Below, one piece after another: positions 9,832 through 19,666 of a stretch of DNA of 64,000 bases. Position numbers and translations under genes: made by a program. Below the pieces are notes generated by a model. It saw only the letters and a program-made list of their open reading frames with translations, searched no databases and was not told where the DNA came from. Source of the stretch: Phytophthora colocasiae (Eukaryota; Oomycota; Peronosporomycetes; Peronosporales; Peronosporaceae); NCBI GenBank assembly GCA_018806915.1, contig JAGKQI010000091.1, positions 2,914,001 to 2,978,000 of the forward strand, in the 5' to 3' direction. The number at the start of each line of letters is the position of its first letter. Position 1 is the first letter of the stretch.

Positions 9832-12589
9832 ATGATGGACGCAAGACACCGGTTGATTATGGTATCGAATCGTCTGCCTATTTCTTTTCAACGTAATGAA
9901 TCAACAGGTGAGTGGAGCTTCTCAATGAGTTCGGGTGGCCTTGTGACAGCGTTGAACGGGATCCGAGATCAAGTGCCGTTTATTTGGATCGGTTGGCTTG
10001 GAGAGGAGATCCCACATGACGAACAAAGCAAAGTACGGGAAAAATTGGCGAGGGAATTCAATTGTGTGCCTGTGTTTTTATCCAAAGAGATCGCTGCGAG
10101 ATACTACAACGACTTTAGCAACGATATCCTGTGGCCGATCTTCCATTATGTACCGCTGCCGCTATTCCGACCTGGAAGTGAGAAGAAATTCGACTTTCGG
10201 CAATGGGATGCGTACAAATTAGCTAACAAACGGTTCGCTCAGGCTGTGAACCAGGTATATCGGGAAGGAGACTTCGTGTGGGTGCACGACTACCACCTCA
10301 TGATGCTCCCGTCGTTATTGCGTGCTCGACACCCACAGTGCAAGATTGGATGGTTCCTTCATACTCCGTTCCCTACAGGTGAAATGTATCGGATGTTGCC
10401 TGTGGGAAAGAAAATACTGGAAGGTCTTCTCGGTGCAGATCTCTTGGGTTTCCATACTTACGACTATGCTCGACACTTTATCGCTGCTTGTGGCCGTGTC
10501 CCTGGTGCATCAACGTCCCCTAAAGGTGTGGAAATAGGTGACCATTTCTCGGCTATTGGAGTTTTCCCTATTGGTATCGATCCGGAGCACTTTGAGGACA
10601 TTTTAAACTCAGAAGCGACACAAAAGCGCGTTCAGGAGCTTGCCACGAAGTTCGCAGGCTGTAAAGTTATCATCGGTGTCGACCGCATGGATTACATTAA
10701 GGGTATCCCGCACAAGTTACTAGCGATGGAGAGATTTCTATCGTTATACCCCGAGCGCTGCAAAGATGTGGTTCTCATTCAAATTGGCGTGCCGTCTCGT
10801 ACAGGAGTGCAGGAATACCAGCATTTGGCAGCAAGTGTGAACGAGATGGTGGGTCGGATCAACGGGCGGTTTGGGACACTAACGCACTCGCCAGTGCATT
10901 ATATTCATCGTTCTGTCGCTCCTAGTGAACTTGTAGCGCTCTACAATTTGGCTGATGTTTGTTTGGTGACGTCGATCCGTGACGGTATGAACCTTGTGAG
11001 TCATGAGTACGTAATGTGCCAGAGTCAATCGTGTGAACCACATCGTGAAGGACCCGGAGTTCTAATACTGAGCGAGTTTGCTGGCAGTGCCCAGTCCTTG
11101 TCGGGTGCTATCCGTGTGAACCCGTGGAATACGACTGATATGGCGAATGCATTGGGATACGCTATGGATCTGCCTCTAATGGAGCGTGAATACCGTCAAA
11201 CTAACTTGTACCGGTACGTGAAAACTCACACTGCAAGTTTCTGGGGCAGAAGTTTCCTGGCAGATTTGGAAGATGCCGTTTCTCAACCAAGAGCAGTAGT
11301 GAAGAAATTGGTGAGACTTCCGACTATCGAAGTGCTCGGTGCCTACGCCCGTAGCAACCACCGGTTACTGGTACTTGACTACGAAGGCACTTTATTTGAC
11401 GACCTGACGAATACTGGACCATCTCAACAGCGAGGGAACGTTGCACCGCCTAAACCTTTCGTGAAGCGTTTGATTGAAGCACTGGCAAACGATCCGAAGA
11501 ATACAGTGGTCCTTGTTAGTGCTAATGACCGGAATGTGATTGGAAGCTGGCTTACAGATCGTCGTGTGGGTGTGGTTGCTGAATCCGGTTACTTTTATCG
11601 ATTACCGAACGACGAGGAGTGGCAAGTGATGACAGAGGACACGGATCCGTCTTGGAAGAAGGTGGTGCGGCCTATCATGCAGTATTTCACAGAACGAACA
11701 CCTGGAAGCAGGATTGACAGCAAGGAGAGCTCTCTAACGTGGCATTACGGCGAGACAGATCCGATTTTCGGTCCCATGCAGGCACGAGACATGCAGGTTA
11801 ATCTGGAAGATGTTCTGTGTAATTTACCACTTGAGGTGGTGCAAGGTACAAACCGTGTGGAAGTTCGATTGCAAGGAGTGACCAAGACGCTGTTACTGGA
11901 CGAGATTCTAAAGCAATTCCAACCGGAGAGTGAGCCCAGTTCTCCTGTCAACAGAGGAGCCCGAATGTCACCGAGACAGAGTCGCAGACAACGTCCTCCT
12001 CCTCCTCCTCAGCTTGACTTTGTGTTTTATGCTGGTAACGGTGTGGAGGATGACGAGTTGTTCTTGTACTTTAAAGAGCACATGGAGCTAGCCAGGAAAG
12101 AAGAAGGACCGCTTCAACAACCAAGTGCAGGGAGTGACATTCTATTGCCTCCTCCACTCTCGATTTCAACCGGAGATGCTACTTCTGCACTTTCGAAACG
12201 TGCTGATGTGTTCACGTGTCATATCGGTGGCAATAAGACTGAGGTATGTACAGTGTACTTGTGTGTCTTTTATCTTCTTTATGATATTATGTTGCTTATG
12301 CTTCTGTTTCTGTCTTATAGGCTATGTTCCACTTGGAGCGTCCTTCGGATCTCGCGCGCATGTTGCGAGGTATGACGTCGACTTTCTATCCATGGCTTTA
12401 AAATGAATTGGTTACGAACTAAAGTGACGTTGATTTCCTATTGCAGCGCTAGCAGTTCACAGTCGTGATGGAAGTACGCCAAGAACTCCCACTGATCGAA
12501 GTACATCGAGCGACCTGCCTCTACCTATTAGCAACCCTGCAGTTCATATGTCGGCATCAATGCCGTCGCTTTCGGCGTTCGGCAAATAA
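9832..12589 (+). CDS. Trehalose-6-phosphate synthase/phosphatase, 5'-truncated copy
   Basis: Three exons are modelled: 9832-12243, 12321-12369 and 12447-12589 (867 residues; introns of 77 bp each with GTATGT and GTATGA donors). It starts at an internal Met pair of the twin gene, so the acidic N-terminal extension is missing, but the GT20 domain is complete. Landmarks are MVSNRLPISF, GWLGEE, WVHDYHLMMLP, IGWFLHTPFPTGE, GVDRMDYIKG and DGMNLVSHEY, which bind UDP-glucose and glucose-6-phosphate. The C-terminal HAD domain carries LDYEGTL (D516, E518); canonical phosphatases have DxDGT, so the second acid is changed and phosphatase activity may be reduced. It is convergent with the JmjC gene, with stops about 160 bp apart. 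Whether a promoter was captured upstream is unknown. Confidence 0.85.
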
Positions 12590-12749
12590 TTTTTGGAGAT
12601 CCAAGCTATGGGTTTTAAAAGAAGGAAAACAACACCGAGAGCTGTGCCAAGGTTGACTCCGATTGCTAATTCCCCGCTCGTATGAAATGCAACACGTTTG
12701 TCTCGACAATTTGAAATATGCAAACGATTTACTTTACCAAAAGAGCTTT

Positions 12750-14204
12750 TTAGGACTTCTGGAACATGAGAATACCTTCCTTATACAGTGCTTTGGCCAG
12801 CTCTGTTTGGTCTTGGGGGTCCTCGTGGGGCATGTCACCGACGCGAAAGTAGTCAGGGTAGCTACTGAGAATAAACTCAATGCTCTCGGCGTCATCCAGC
12901 TCAAACTCAAGAGGGGAAATTGGCACTTCATGGTGCATGCGGGAGTTCTCACGGCAATGGTAAAGCACAGCTTTGCCATCTTCGATCACCATACGAGCAA
13001 CACCATGGCGGATCAGCTTCAACTGGGTGTTCACCGTAATCTTCTGCAGTGGACTGTTGTCACTTGTGCAGTTCTCCTCTTCATCCTCAAGCGCCGGAGG
13101 CAAACGATCAACAAGGAAATTCTTGGCCATTTGGTCAGACGCAGCGTCCAGCATTCCCATCGCTTCACCCAGCACAGCCTTCAGTGCACCTTTGAGTTTG
13201 TTCGCAAACTCTTTTCTCTCCGAGTCGCCTTCACGGTCTGAGTGCATGACGCCCATGTAGTCTAGATAGTTACGTGGAAGCGAACGTCGCAAATCAACCT
13301 TTGTGTTGATAGCACCCGCCAATGCCTGTGGAAGTAGCACCTCAAGGAAGTTACCCATTGTGTTCTGCTGGCCAGTGGACACCGTCAAGTGCAGCGAGTG
13401 TTTCTCCTTGTGTGCACGTGCTTGATGGATGAAACCGCGAGGGAAATAGAGCAAGTCACCCTGTTCCAGGTCCACTTCAAGCGCTGGTTTCCCTAATTCT
13501 TCGGGTTTGTAGTTTCCACTTGGGTATCGAGCTAGCATATCACTGTCATTCAAAGGCTGGTACACCTTCCAGTGTTTGCACCCTTCGGTCTGCAGCAAAA
13601 AGGCCTCAATGTCGTCAAAATGTGGCGCAAACCCTTGCGTGTTCTTAGGAGTCAAGTAAGTGTTGGCTCCGGCCATGCAGCCCCATTCGTCCTCCAACGT
13701 AGCCAACAACTTCCAGACATTGTCTGAGAATTTCTGAGGACACAGAAGACGCACCGAACAACCGTCTTCAAAGTGTTTCCACACTTGCTTAGCCGTTGCA
13801 GCACTCGACGGGTTCAGTGTATGGCGGGTATCATCCACGTACTTGGTCAGGTCCAGGTCAGCTCCGTATTCCAGTGTGTGCGTCTTGAGGATACGGTCAA
13901 TCTCCTTCTTACTGAACCAACCGTCGTAATAGCTGGGGAAGTTGCGTTTAATAGCCAATGGACGTTGCTCCCAGTACTTCTCGTAGAACTCCTCCGGGGT
14001 CACAGGGTACAGCAGCCAAGTCAAGAGCATTCGAGCTTTCGTGGCACTGTGGACATCCGTTTGCGACACCAATTCATGAGCATCGATAACGTTGTCAGCA
14101 GAGATTTCCTTCTGGATTAATAGAGGTACTGAGGACGACGAGGCCTTGCGCTTCTTTGCAGGAGGCGCAGACGTCGGAGGTTTAGCACCAGTCTTCCCCG
14201 CCAT
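12750..14204 (-). CDS. JmjC-domain ribosomal oxygenase (NO66/MINA-like)
   Basis: This single-exon protein of 484 residues belongs to the Fe(II)/2-oxoglutarate ribosomal oxygenases, nucleolar enzymes that hydroxylate histidines of ribosomal proteins. A lysine-rich N-terminus (KKRKASSSS) could act as a nuclear signal. The JmjC domain has H195 and D197 in FAPHFDDIEAF, and H260 in FIHQARAHKEKHSLHLT. The 65-residue spacing between the metal histidines is that of NO66. The C-terminal part (VARMVIEDGKAVLYH and onward) resembles the winged-helix region of this family. ATG 14204 is the first true Met; the frame extends upstream only through TTG. Its last few codons are duplicated at the outer end of the left trehalose arm. 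Confidence 0.85.
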   Translation of the reverse strand: MAGKTGAKPPTSAPPAKKRKASSSSVPLLIQKEISADNVIDAHELVSQTDVHSATKARMLLTWLLYPVTPEEFYEKYWEQRPLAIKRNFPSYYDGWFSKKEIDRILKTHTLEYGADLDLTKYVDDTRHTLNPSSAATAKQVWKHFEDGCSVRLLCPQKFSDNVWKLLATLEDEWGCMAGANTYLTPKNTQGFAPHFDDIEAFLLQTEGCKHWKVYQPLNDSDMLARYPSGNYKPEELGKPALEVDLEQGDLLYFPRGFIHQARAHKEKHSLHLTVSTGQQNTMGNFLEVLLPQALAGAINTKVDLRRSLPRNYLDYMGVMHSDREGDSERKEFANKLKGALKAVLGEAMGMLDAASDQMAKNFLVDRLPPALEDEEENCTSDNSPLQKITVNTQLKLIRHGVARMVIEDGKAVLYHCRENSRMHHEVPISPLEFELDDAESIEFILSSYPDYFRVGDMPHEDPQDQTELAKALYKEGILMFQKS

Positions 14205-14420
14205 TGGTTTGATCAACTTTTGTCGTAGTAGCTTTTTGATTGTCAAAATTAATTATTAGTGATAATCCCTACCGGTATTAAAGAACAGTTACTACCTTAT
14301 AAGCAGACTACTACCATGCGTACAACAACTGATCTAGATACCCTCCTTCCTTCGCCAGTTCGTAAAACACTCCACTCCGTTCGGGTTTTTATCGCTATTA
14401 CTGCTTAACCTGACTTTCAG

Positions 14421-15419
14421 TTAGAAGCTAAAGTGTTGGTCGGGCTTGAAGCCCAGCTCCTCGAGTGCAGGCAGCACCGCGAACTTGAGCATCGGTGGAG
14501 GTCCGCACATGAAGATCTGGACATCCGGTGCAGCTGCAGGCAAGTGCTCCTTGATCATATCAGCAGACACGAAGCCCGTCGAATACTGCCATCCCTCCTC
14601 AGCACGATCCACGGTGTACCAGAACTTGACATTGCTGTGGTTGGCAGCCATGGACTCAATTTCCTTGCGACACAAAATATCCGCCTCTGTCTGGTTGGCG
14701 ATCAGTAAGTAGAACTCGGTCTTGTCCTCGGGGTCCTGCAGTGCACGACGAACCACCTGCAGCATCGGAGTAATGCCAGTACCACCAGCAATCATACCGA
14801 CCTTCGTCGCTTTACGGATCTCCGGAACGACGTCACGGACACGGTGCTTGATGTGGATTTCACCCTTGCCCATGTAGGACAGCTTACCCTTGGGACCAGA
14901 CACCTCAATCGTGTCACCAATAGCCAAGCTCTCCAAGTGTTGACTCATCTTTCCGCCATCCGGAAACTTGGGGTGAACGTTCTTGAAGTAAACCTTGACC
15001 ACCAGATCCACGTAGCCCTTGGTGTCATCCGAACTCACAGGAGTGTACGAGCGCATGACCAGCTTACCCTCTCCATCAGTGTAACGTAGTGAGATATGCT
15101 GACCCACAGGCAAACCCAGAACGTGTTGAGGAGAAGGTAGAGAGAAGCGGAAGCGTCGAGTATCATGGGAAAGCTCCTCCTTCTCCACCAGCGGCAAATG
15201 CACAGTCGGGGGTGAGTCTCCCGGGTTGGCAGGAGCTTGGAGAGTGACAGGCGTCGAGTCACGAGGCTTGAGACTCGACAATAGGATGAAAATGGTCGTA
15301 CCGGCCACGAGCGCAACACCCAATAGCACACGGAAGTCACCGTCCACCAGAGCCAACAGCGCGTCCATTGCTCTAATTCCTGAAGATTCCGAAAATGAGT
15401 GGGAATGTGATGGCGTCAT
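14421..15419 (-). CDS. NADH-cytochrome b5 reductase
   Basis: This 332-residue flavoenzyme transfers electrons from NADH to cytochrome b5 for lipid desaturation and related reactions. After a Ser-rich start there is one hydrophobic anchor (VLLGVALVAGTTIFILLSSL), placing it on an ER or mitochondrial outer membrane. The FAD-binding motif RSYTPVSS is followed by the NAD-binding GGTGITPMLQ, the C-terminal MCGPPPML and a final aromatic FSF. An internal Met at 15368 (MDALLALVDGDF) is an equally plausible start and would give 315 residues with the anchor near the N-terminus. The gene is divergent from the LYR-motif gene, with about 120 bp between the start codons. Confidence 0.9.
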   Translation of the reverse strand: MTPSHSHSFSESSGIRAMDALLALVDGDFRVLLGVALVAGTTIFILLSSLKPRDSTPVTLQAPANPGDSPPTVHLPLVEKEELSHDTRRFRFSLPSPQHVLGLPVGQHISLRYTDGEGKLVMRSYTPVSSDDTKGYVDLVVKVYFKNVHPKFPDGGKMSQHLESLAIGDTIEVSGPKGKLSYMGKGEIHIKHRVRDVVPEIRKATKVGMIAGGTGITPMLQVVRRALQDPEDKTEFYLLIANQTEADILCRKEIESMAANHSNVKFWYTVDRAEEGWQYSTGFVSADMIKEHLPAAAPDVQIFMCGPPPMLKFAVLPALEELGFKPDQHFSF

Positions 15420-15538
15420 AGCTGCACGAAAAAAAAGATGTTGCCATGTATGTCAGTGTTTCAGATAAGTGACAGTCACTGATTCGATTTAGTGATATGT
15501 TGTTCTTAACCGCTCATAACGATACTTTGACTTGGACT
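15420..15538. promoter_or_regulatory. Short divergent promoter region
   Basis: Only 119 bp separate the start codons of the b5 reductase (-) and the LYR protein (+), so both genes must share this region as a bidirectional promoter. No clear Inr/FPR element is seen. The stretch GTGACAGTCACTGATTC contains a short palindrome (TGACAGTCA). Shared control of two redox or mitochondrial genes is an inference. Confidence 0.45.
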
Positions 15539-15925
15539 ATGAGCGTTCGTGTGCAGGTACTTGGCGGCTACCGTCGGTTGTTGAAGGCGAGTCGCCAGGC
15601 CTTCCGTGACGATGCGTACGCGATGCAACAGGCGCGTTTGGCTCTGCGTGAGAACTTCCAGGCTAATAGCCAGGTGAACGACAAGGAGCAGCTGGATGAG
15701 CTGGTCAAGGGCATTGATGAAGCTGAGAGTATGTTGCTGCACCACATCGTCCAAGGACGCGCCAAGGAGGCAGAAGGAGAGACTGTACCGCGCTTTGAAG
15801 TGAAGCTCACGGACCCGCAGCGCCAATCAATGCGCAAGGACGAAGAGATCACGCCGTTAACGGAGAAGTCGGCTAGTGAACCGCTCGTCATGAACTCGGG
15901 CAACGTCTGCCAGCGCCCGTCGTAG
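15539..15925 (+). CDS. LYR-motif complex III assembly factor (MZM1/LYRM7-like)
   Basis: This small 128-residue protein has the LYR-type motif GGYRRLLKASRQAF near its N-terminus, followed by the family pattern of DAYAMQQARLALRENF and the late MLLHHIVQGRA segment. Members of this family act in the mitochondrial matrix, where they hold the Rieske iron-sulfur protein during insertion into respiratory complex III. Starting at ATG 15539 (MSVRVQVL) puts the motif at the usual distance; an upstream in-frame start at 15497 would add 14 residues. The C-terminal 40 residues are acidic and not conserved as far as I can tell. It is divergent from the b5 reductase. Confidence 0.75.
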   Translation: MSVRVQVLGGYRRLLKASRQAFRDDAYAMQQARLALRENFQANSQVNDKEQLDELVKGIDEAESMLLHHIVQGRAKEAEGETVPRFEVKLTDPQRQSMRKDEEITPLTEKSASEPLVMNSGNVCQRPS

Positions 15926-16339
15926 TCGGATAACAACGCTGTAGTTAGGCAGCGATGGAAATATATGCAGCTTCTACTTGTCAAGTGTATTTGCTATAGT
16001 TAGTGGTCATGTGAGACTCGTATCAATGTTGCAATGGAATATGTTCAAGGACGACATCCAGCTCTGAAACAACGTTGGCGGAAGACCACAATACTATAAA
16101 CATTGTAGGAAGTTGTATTGCTCTTTATACTTTACGACATTTGCAGCAGCATGCACTGTACTGCTCGTTTGTCGCCACGTCAGCAGTTTTCTGCTTCCTC
16201 CATAGTCACGCGACGCTTTCACTCATATCCACCAACATACATCTAATTGGGAGGTTTTCCGCTGAGTGGCGTCGCAGTGCCCTCCCGTCTCGAGATTTCG
16301 AGTGCCAGCCAGTCTTGCGACCACCCATTCTCTAATAGT
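15926..16339. other. Intergenic, nothing recognised
   Basis: This stretch lies between the LYR gene and the convergent small secreted protein gene. No coding frame with recognisable content and no repeat were seen. Confidence 0.4.
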
Positions 16340-16579
16340 TTAGTCTGCCTTGATTGCTGCGGTGCCTCGGCTGAGTTTGTACGCGTCATAGAGGTACTTG
16401 CCATTGAGCATGTCCACGAGCGTGCGGAACGTCGACTGTTTCTTGCTCTTGCCACTGCTCTTCTCGTCCTCGCCATCTTCAGTAAGCGCTGATACCTCCT
16501 GATCCGTCATAGCCTGTGAGAGGCCAATCATAGCCACCAGAAGTGATAGTAGCAGCAAAATGTAGCGTAGCGGGCACAT
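16340..16579 (-). CDS. Small secreted protein, unknown function
   Basis: This 79-residue frame begins MCPLRYILLLLSLLVAMIGL, a strong predicted signal peptide with likely cleavage near SQA. The mature part is only about 55 residues and is rich in charged residues (TEDGEDEKSSGKSKK), ending LNGKYLYDAYKLSRG. No RXLR motif and no cysteine pattern is present. The frame is open 37 codons upstream of this Met, but starting at 16579 puts the signal peptide at the N-terminus. A secreted effector or a short membrane-associated peptide are both possible. The family is not recognised. Confidence 0.45.
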   Translation of the reverse strand: MCPLRYILLLLSLLVAMIGLSQAMTDQEVSALTEDGEDEKSSGKSKKQSTFRTLVDMLNGKYLYDAYKLSRGTAAIKAD

Positions 16580-17384
16580 TATAGTCGCGTAGCGGTGACG
16601 TGTAGTAAGGATGGGCTGCGTGCTTGGAGGTCTATTGCGAACTGGGCGATCTAATAGCGCAGACGTAAACTGGCGTAGAAGTTTGTCCAATGTCCCACCC
16701 CATCGAATGCTAGGCGTAAAGTGTCCAACAACTGGCTGGGCGGAAATAGCGGTACCTGTTAAATGTATTCCCTGCTAAAGTAGATCGTACTATAATTCTA
16801 TACAATGTAGGTAGATAAGAAACATGATTCTAAAATCACATACCTGTGTTTATAGATATAGATACAATAATCAAATTTCGAAACAGGCTAGTCGGTTCAC
16901 GATCGGATGAAAATCCAGACGCTGCCTCGCGAAAAGATGGCCAGGAAGCACGCTCACGGCACACGCAAACTGAACCCTCCGTTGTATACTGAAACCAAGT
17001 GATTCAGCTGTGGCGGGTGTAACTCATCTGTCCAGGCGGGTGGTCCAGCGAAACTTCACAAAACCAATCGTACTTTATCAAGTAATAACAGTAAAAAGGC
17101 AACTTCCCACCAACAGAACATGTACGTGATCACACTACCTTCTTGTATTCTTCTCCACTGGTAAATAAATCATCAGGCTTAAGACGCATTTTGCTGACAG
17201 CATCGGCTTGAGTCAAACGGAAGCCACAACAACGAGATCACACGAAGGATGTGCGCTTGGGACAAACAACGATAGCAACAACCTCGCCAGATTACGAATC
17301 AACAATTGTCAGTCCGACCTGCAAAGCTACAATCAGCTACCGTACAGAACACAGTGCGCTGTACCATAACGAAGACGTCAAGAT
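16580..17384. other. Intergenic, nothing recognised
   Basis: About 800 bp between the small secreted gene and the 3' end of the ODAD3-like gene. I see no convincing gene, RNA or repeat. A short + frame at 17251-17994 is the antisense shadow of the ODAD3-like gene. Confidence 0.4.
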
Positions 17385-19511
17385 TTATTTCTTCTTTGGA
17401 GATAAATTGCGTTGTGTTGGCGGACCTCGAGATGATCCGTCAGCCTGGTTCGAGCCGCTGGTGTTGGCGCCTAACCCGTTGCCAGTACTGCCTTCTTCGT
17501 CAGATGAATCATTGCCGCTCTCTTTAAACTTCTTCTTCATTACACGTTTCTTCTTCTTGTCCTGCGCCATAATAACTTGGGACGACGCTCGCTTGACACG
17601 GTCCCGACTCAACGCCTCTTCCGTGTCATCTAGTAGCATGCCTCCATTTGCACCAACTCCACCCATGTCGTCCAGTTCCAGTTCTTCTGCAGTAAGTCCA
17701 TCAGTGCCTGGCAATGCGATACGCTGGTTGTATGGTCGGGCAACGAGGAGATCTGAGCCCATTCCCAGCCCCTCCGGTATGAGGCTGCCGGTTGCCATCA
17801 CAGTCTTCAGTGACGCTGGTACACGAGCATTTTCCAGTTTTTTCTGCTGCCCCATTGCTGACGATTCCATCAAAGCTGAATTTATCGGATGTATAGCTCC
17901 TACCAACTTGATCTGGCTCAACAGGTGCATTAGAGTAACCTCGCTCTCCTGTAACGCCTCCACGATTGTTTCATCCGTCACAACAATAACTTGATCGTCT
18001 TCCCGCACGCTCTCCATTTTATCCACAAGGTGCTCAACACCAGCCTTGACACCAATTAGCACCTTTGCTAAACGCTCGTATTTCAATTTGGCACGCTCCA
18101 ATTTTGTGCTGGCTAGTACCAGGTTCTGTTCGTGATCGTCCACAAGTTTCCGACGGTGACCGCCACCGGATCCGCTGTATTTGAGCTCCTCAACGCGGCC
18201 TTTCAGCACTGCGTGCTCTGCCTGTAACCTTTCCAGTCGTGCCTGATTCTCCTTCGACAGATTCAGCAAGTTGTCTGTAGTGCTCTCCTGGCTGGTGATC
18301 TTTTGGATAACTTCGTTCACATCGCTGACACCTGTTGCTTCCTTGATCTTGCGGAATGCGCTCTCGAAAATATCAATTTTGCTACGATGTTCCTTCTTCT
18401 CCTCGCCGACAGCACCTTGTTGCATCATGGTTGATATCAGCGATGCCTTCAGCTGGTTCTCCCCTTCGTAGCTTAGATCTCCAGACTCGCGTGCTACTAC
18501 CGAACCCTTGTGCTTCTCTCGTTTGTCCAGCCTGTTTGTCATTTCGAGGCGAATCTTCACATACTGCTGCTTGTCTCGAAGCTCCTTTTCGCGATGTCGC
18601 TTTTCATCTTCATGTTGGCTTCGGGCCTTTTCAAGCTCCAGCAAAATAGTTTCACGGGCGTGAGTGGCATCTGCTGATAACAGCACCAATTCGTCATAGT
18701 CGTGCTGCTTCGCTGCTAATGCACGCTCGATAGCAGCGAGCTGATTGTCAAACCCGATACGCTCATCCTTGAGTCGCTTCACAATTTGCTCGTACGTTTT
18801 GCGGATACTTTGAGCCTCGTTGAATTTGATCATGGCTTTATCCAGGCGATTCTCCAGCATTCGAATTTTCCGTGTCTCTGGGGTGTCTTCTAGGCTAGGT
18901 TTCTTGGACTCAAGCTCGAGGTCCTTTACAGAGTCCTTCAGCTCCTCTAACAGCGTAGTCTGGGACTGGACACGATGCCGTAGGTCATCGTGCTGCTTGC
19001 GCACCTTATTAACCTGCTGCATTGCCGACGCGATCTCATCCGCATCATCTGTGAGCCCACCACCACCTAGTGCACTAGACTGTCCTAACATTTGCGTAGC
19101 TCCACCTGCCGATGAAGTTGTACGTTTCAAGTCTGCGAGAGCTTTGCGTAGATCCCGATTCTCGTTTTTTAATTGCCGAATGTAATCCTTGTTGGTTTGT
19201 TTGCTCGACTCCAATAGATCGATGTTGCTCTTCCTGTCCACCTCTGCAAGCAACAACAATTAGTTGGCAAAAAGAGCTGAATTTACTCACACAAAAACTT
19301 AAACCGTACGGAGTAGCCTCATCTTGTCGCGCAGGTCTTCCACCTGCTCCTCCATTCGACTATCGTAGTCCTGCTCCATACGCCGAAGTGCATTCTCCTG
19401 TCTGGCCTGCATCATTCCAAGGGTACGTGTATCCTTGCTCTTTCGCCTCGATAGTATCAGCCCTGGTTCATCAAGCTGCGCTAGTACACGCCGCTTCACG
19501 TAGCGCGTCAA
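17385..19511 (-). CDS. Outer dynein arm docking complex subunit 3-like (ODAD3/CCDC151)
   Basis: This is a mostly coiled-coil protein of about 680 residues. Two exons are modelled, ending in a 66-bp intron (19244-19309; donor GTACGG, acceptor GCTTGCAG): the upstream exon (19310 and upward) and 19243-17385. The frame joins cleanly (RLL then VDRKSNIDLL). Landmarks of the family are TYEQIVKRLKDERIGFDNQL, FRKIKEATGVSDVNEVI, LKYSGSG and, near the C-terminus, YNQRIALPG, followed by a Lys-rich acidic tail. In ciliates, algae and animals this protein anchors outer dynein arms to axonemal doublets; here it would serve zoospore flagella. The N-terminus is unsettled: the upstream exon opens without an ATG, so there may be a further 5' exon. 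Confidence 0.65.
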
Positions 19512-19666
19512 AAATAAAAACTCGAAACCACCACGAGACTCATGCTTGCCACACCCACATCATCATAAGCTTTAGTGTATATTGTACGCATGCATCCACG
19601 ACATACATATCTGTGAATCCAATAAGAAATCGTCCATAACAATAACGTAATACAGCATTCCCCTCT

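Larger units (their letters stand above)
6105..12780. repeat. Large inverted duplication, arms 6105-9023 and 9815-12780
   Basis: The left arm (about 2.9 kb) and right arm (about 2.95 kb) are reverse complements with only scattered differences. They are separated by a spacer of about 790 bp (9024-9814). Both carry the trehalose gene body, its two 3' introns, its 3' flank and the extreme 3' end of the JmjC gene. The left arm retains only about 15-20 bp of JmjC sequence; the right arm runs into the intact JmjC gene. Homology at the inner edge begins abruptly at AGAGATCGTTCCACCCATGA. Confidence 0.85.

Noticed and set aside
12663..13241. Plus-strand frame of 192 codons
   Set aside because: Antisense of the JmjC gene, which has clear catalytic motifs.
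17251..17994. Plus-strand frame of 247 codons rich in Ser and Phe
   Set aside because: Mirror of the ODAD3-like gene 3' half; the composition is a shadow of Glu/Lys codons.
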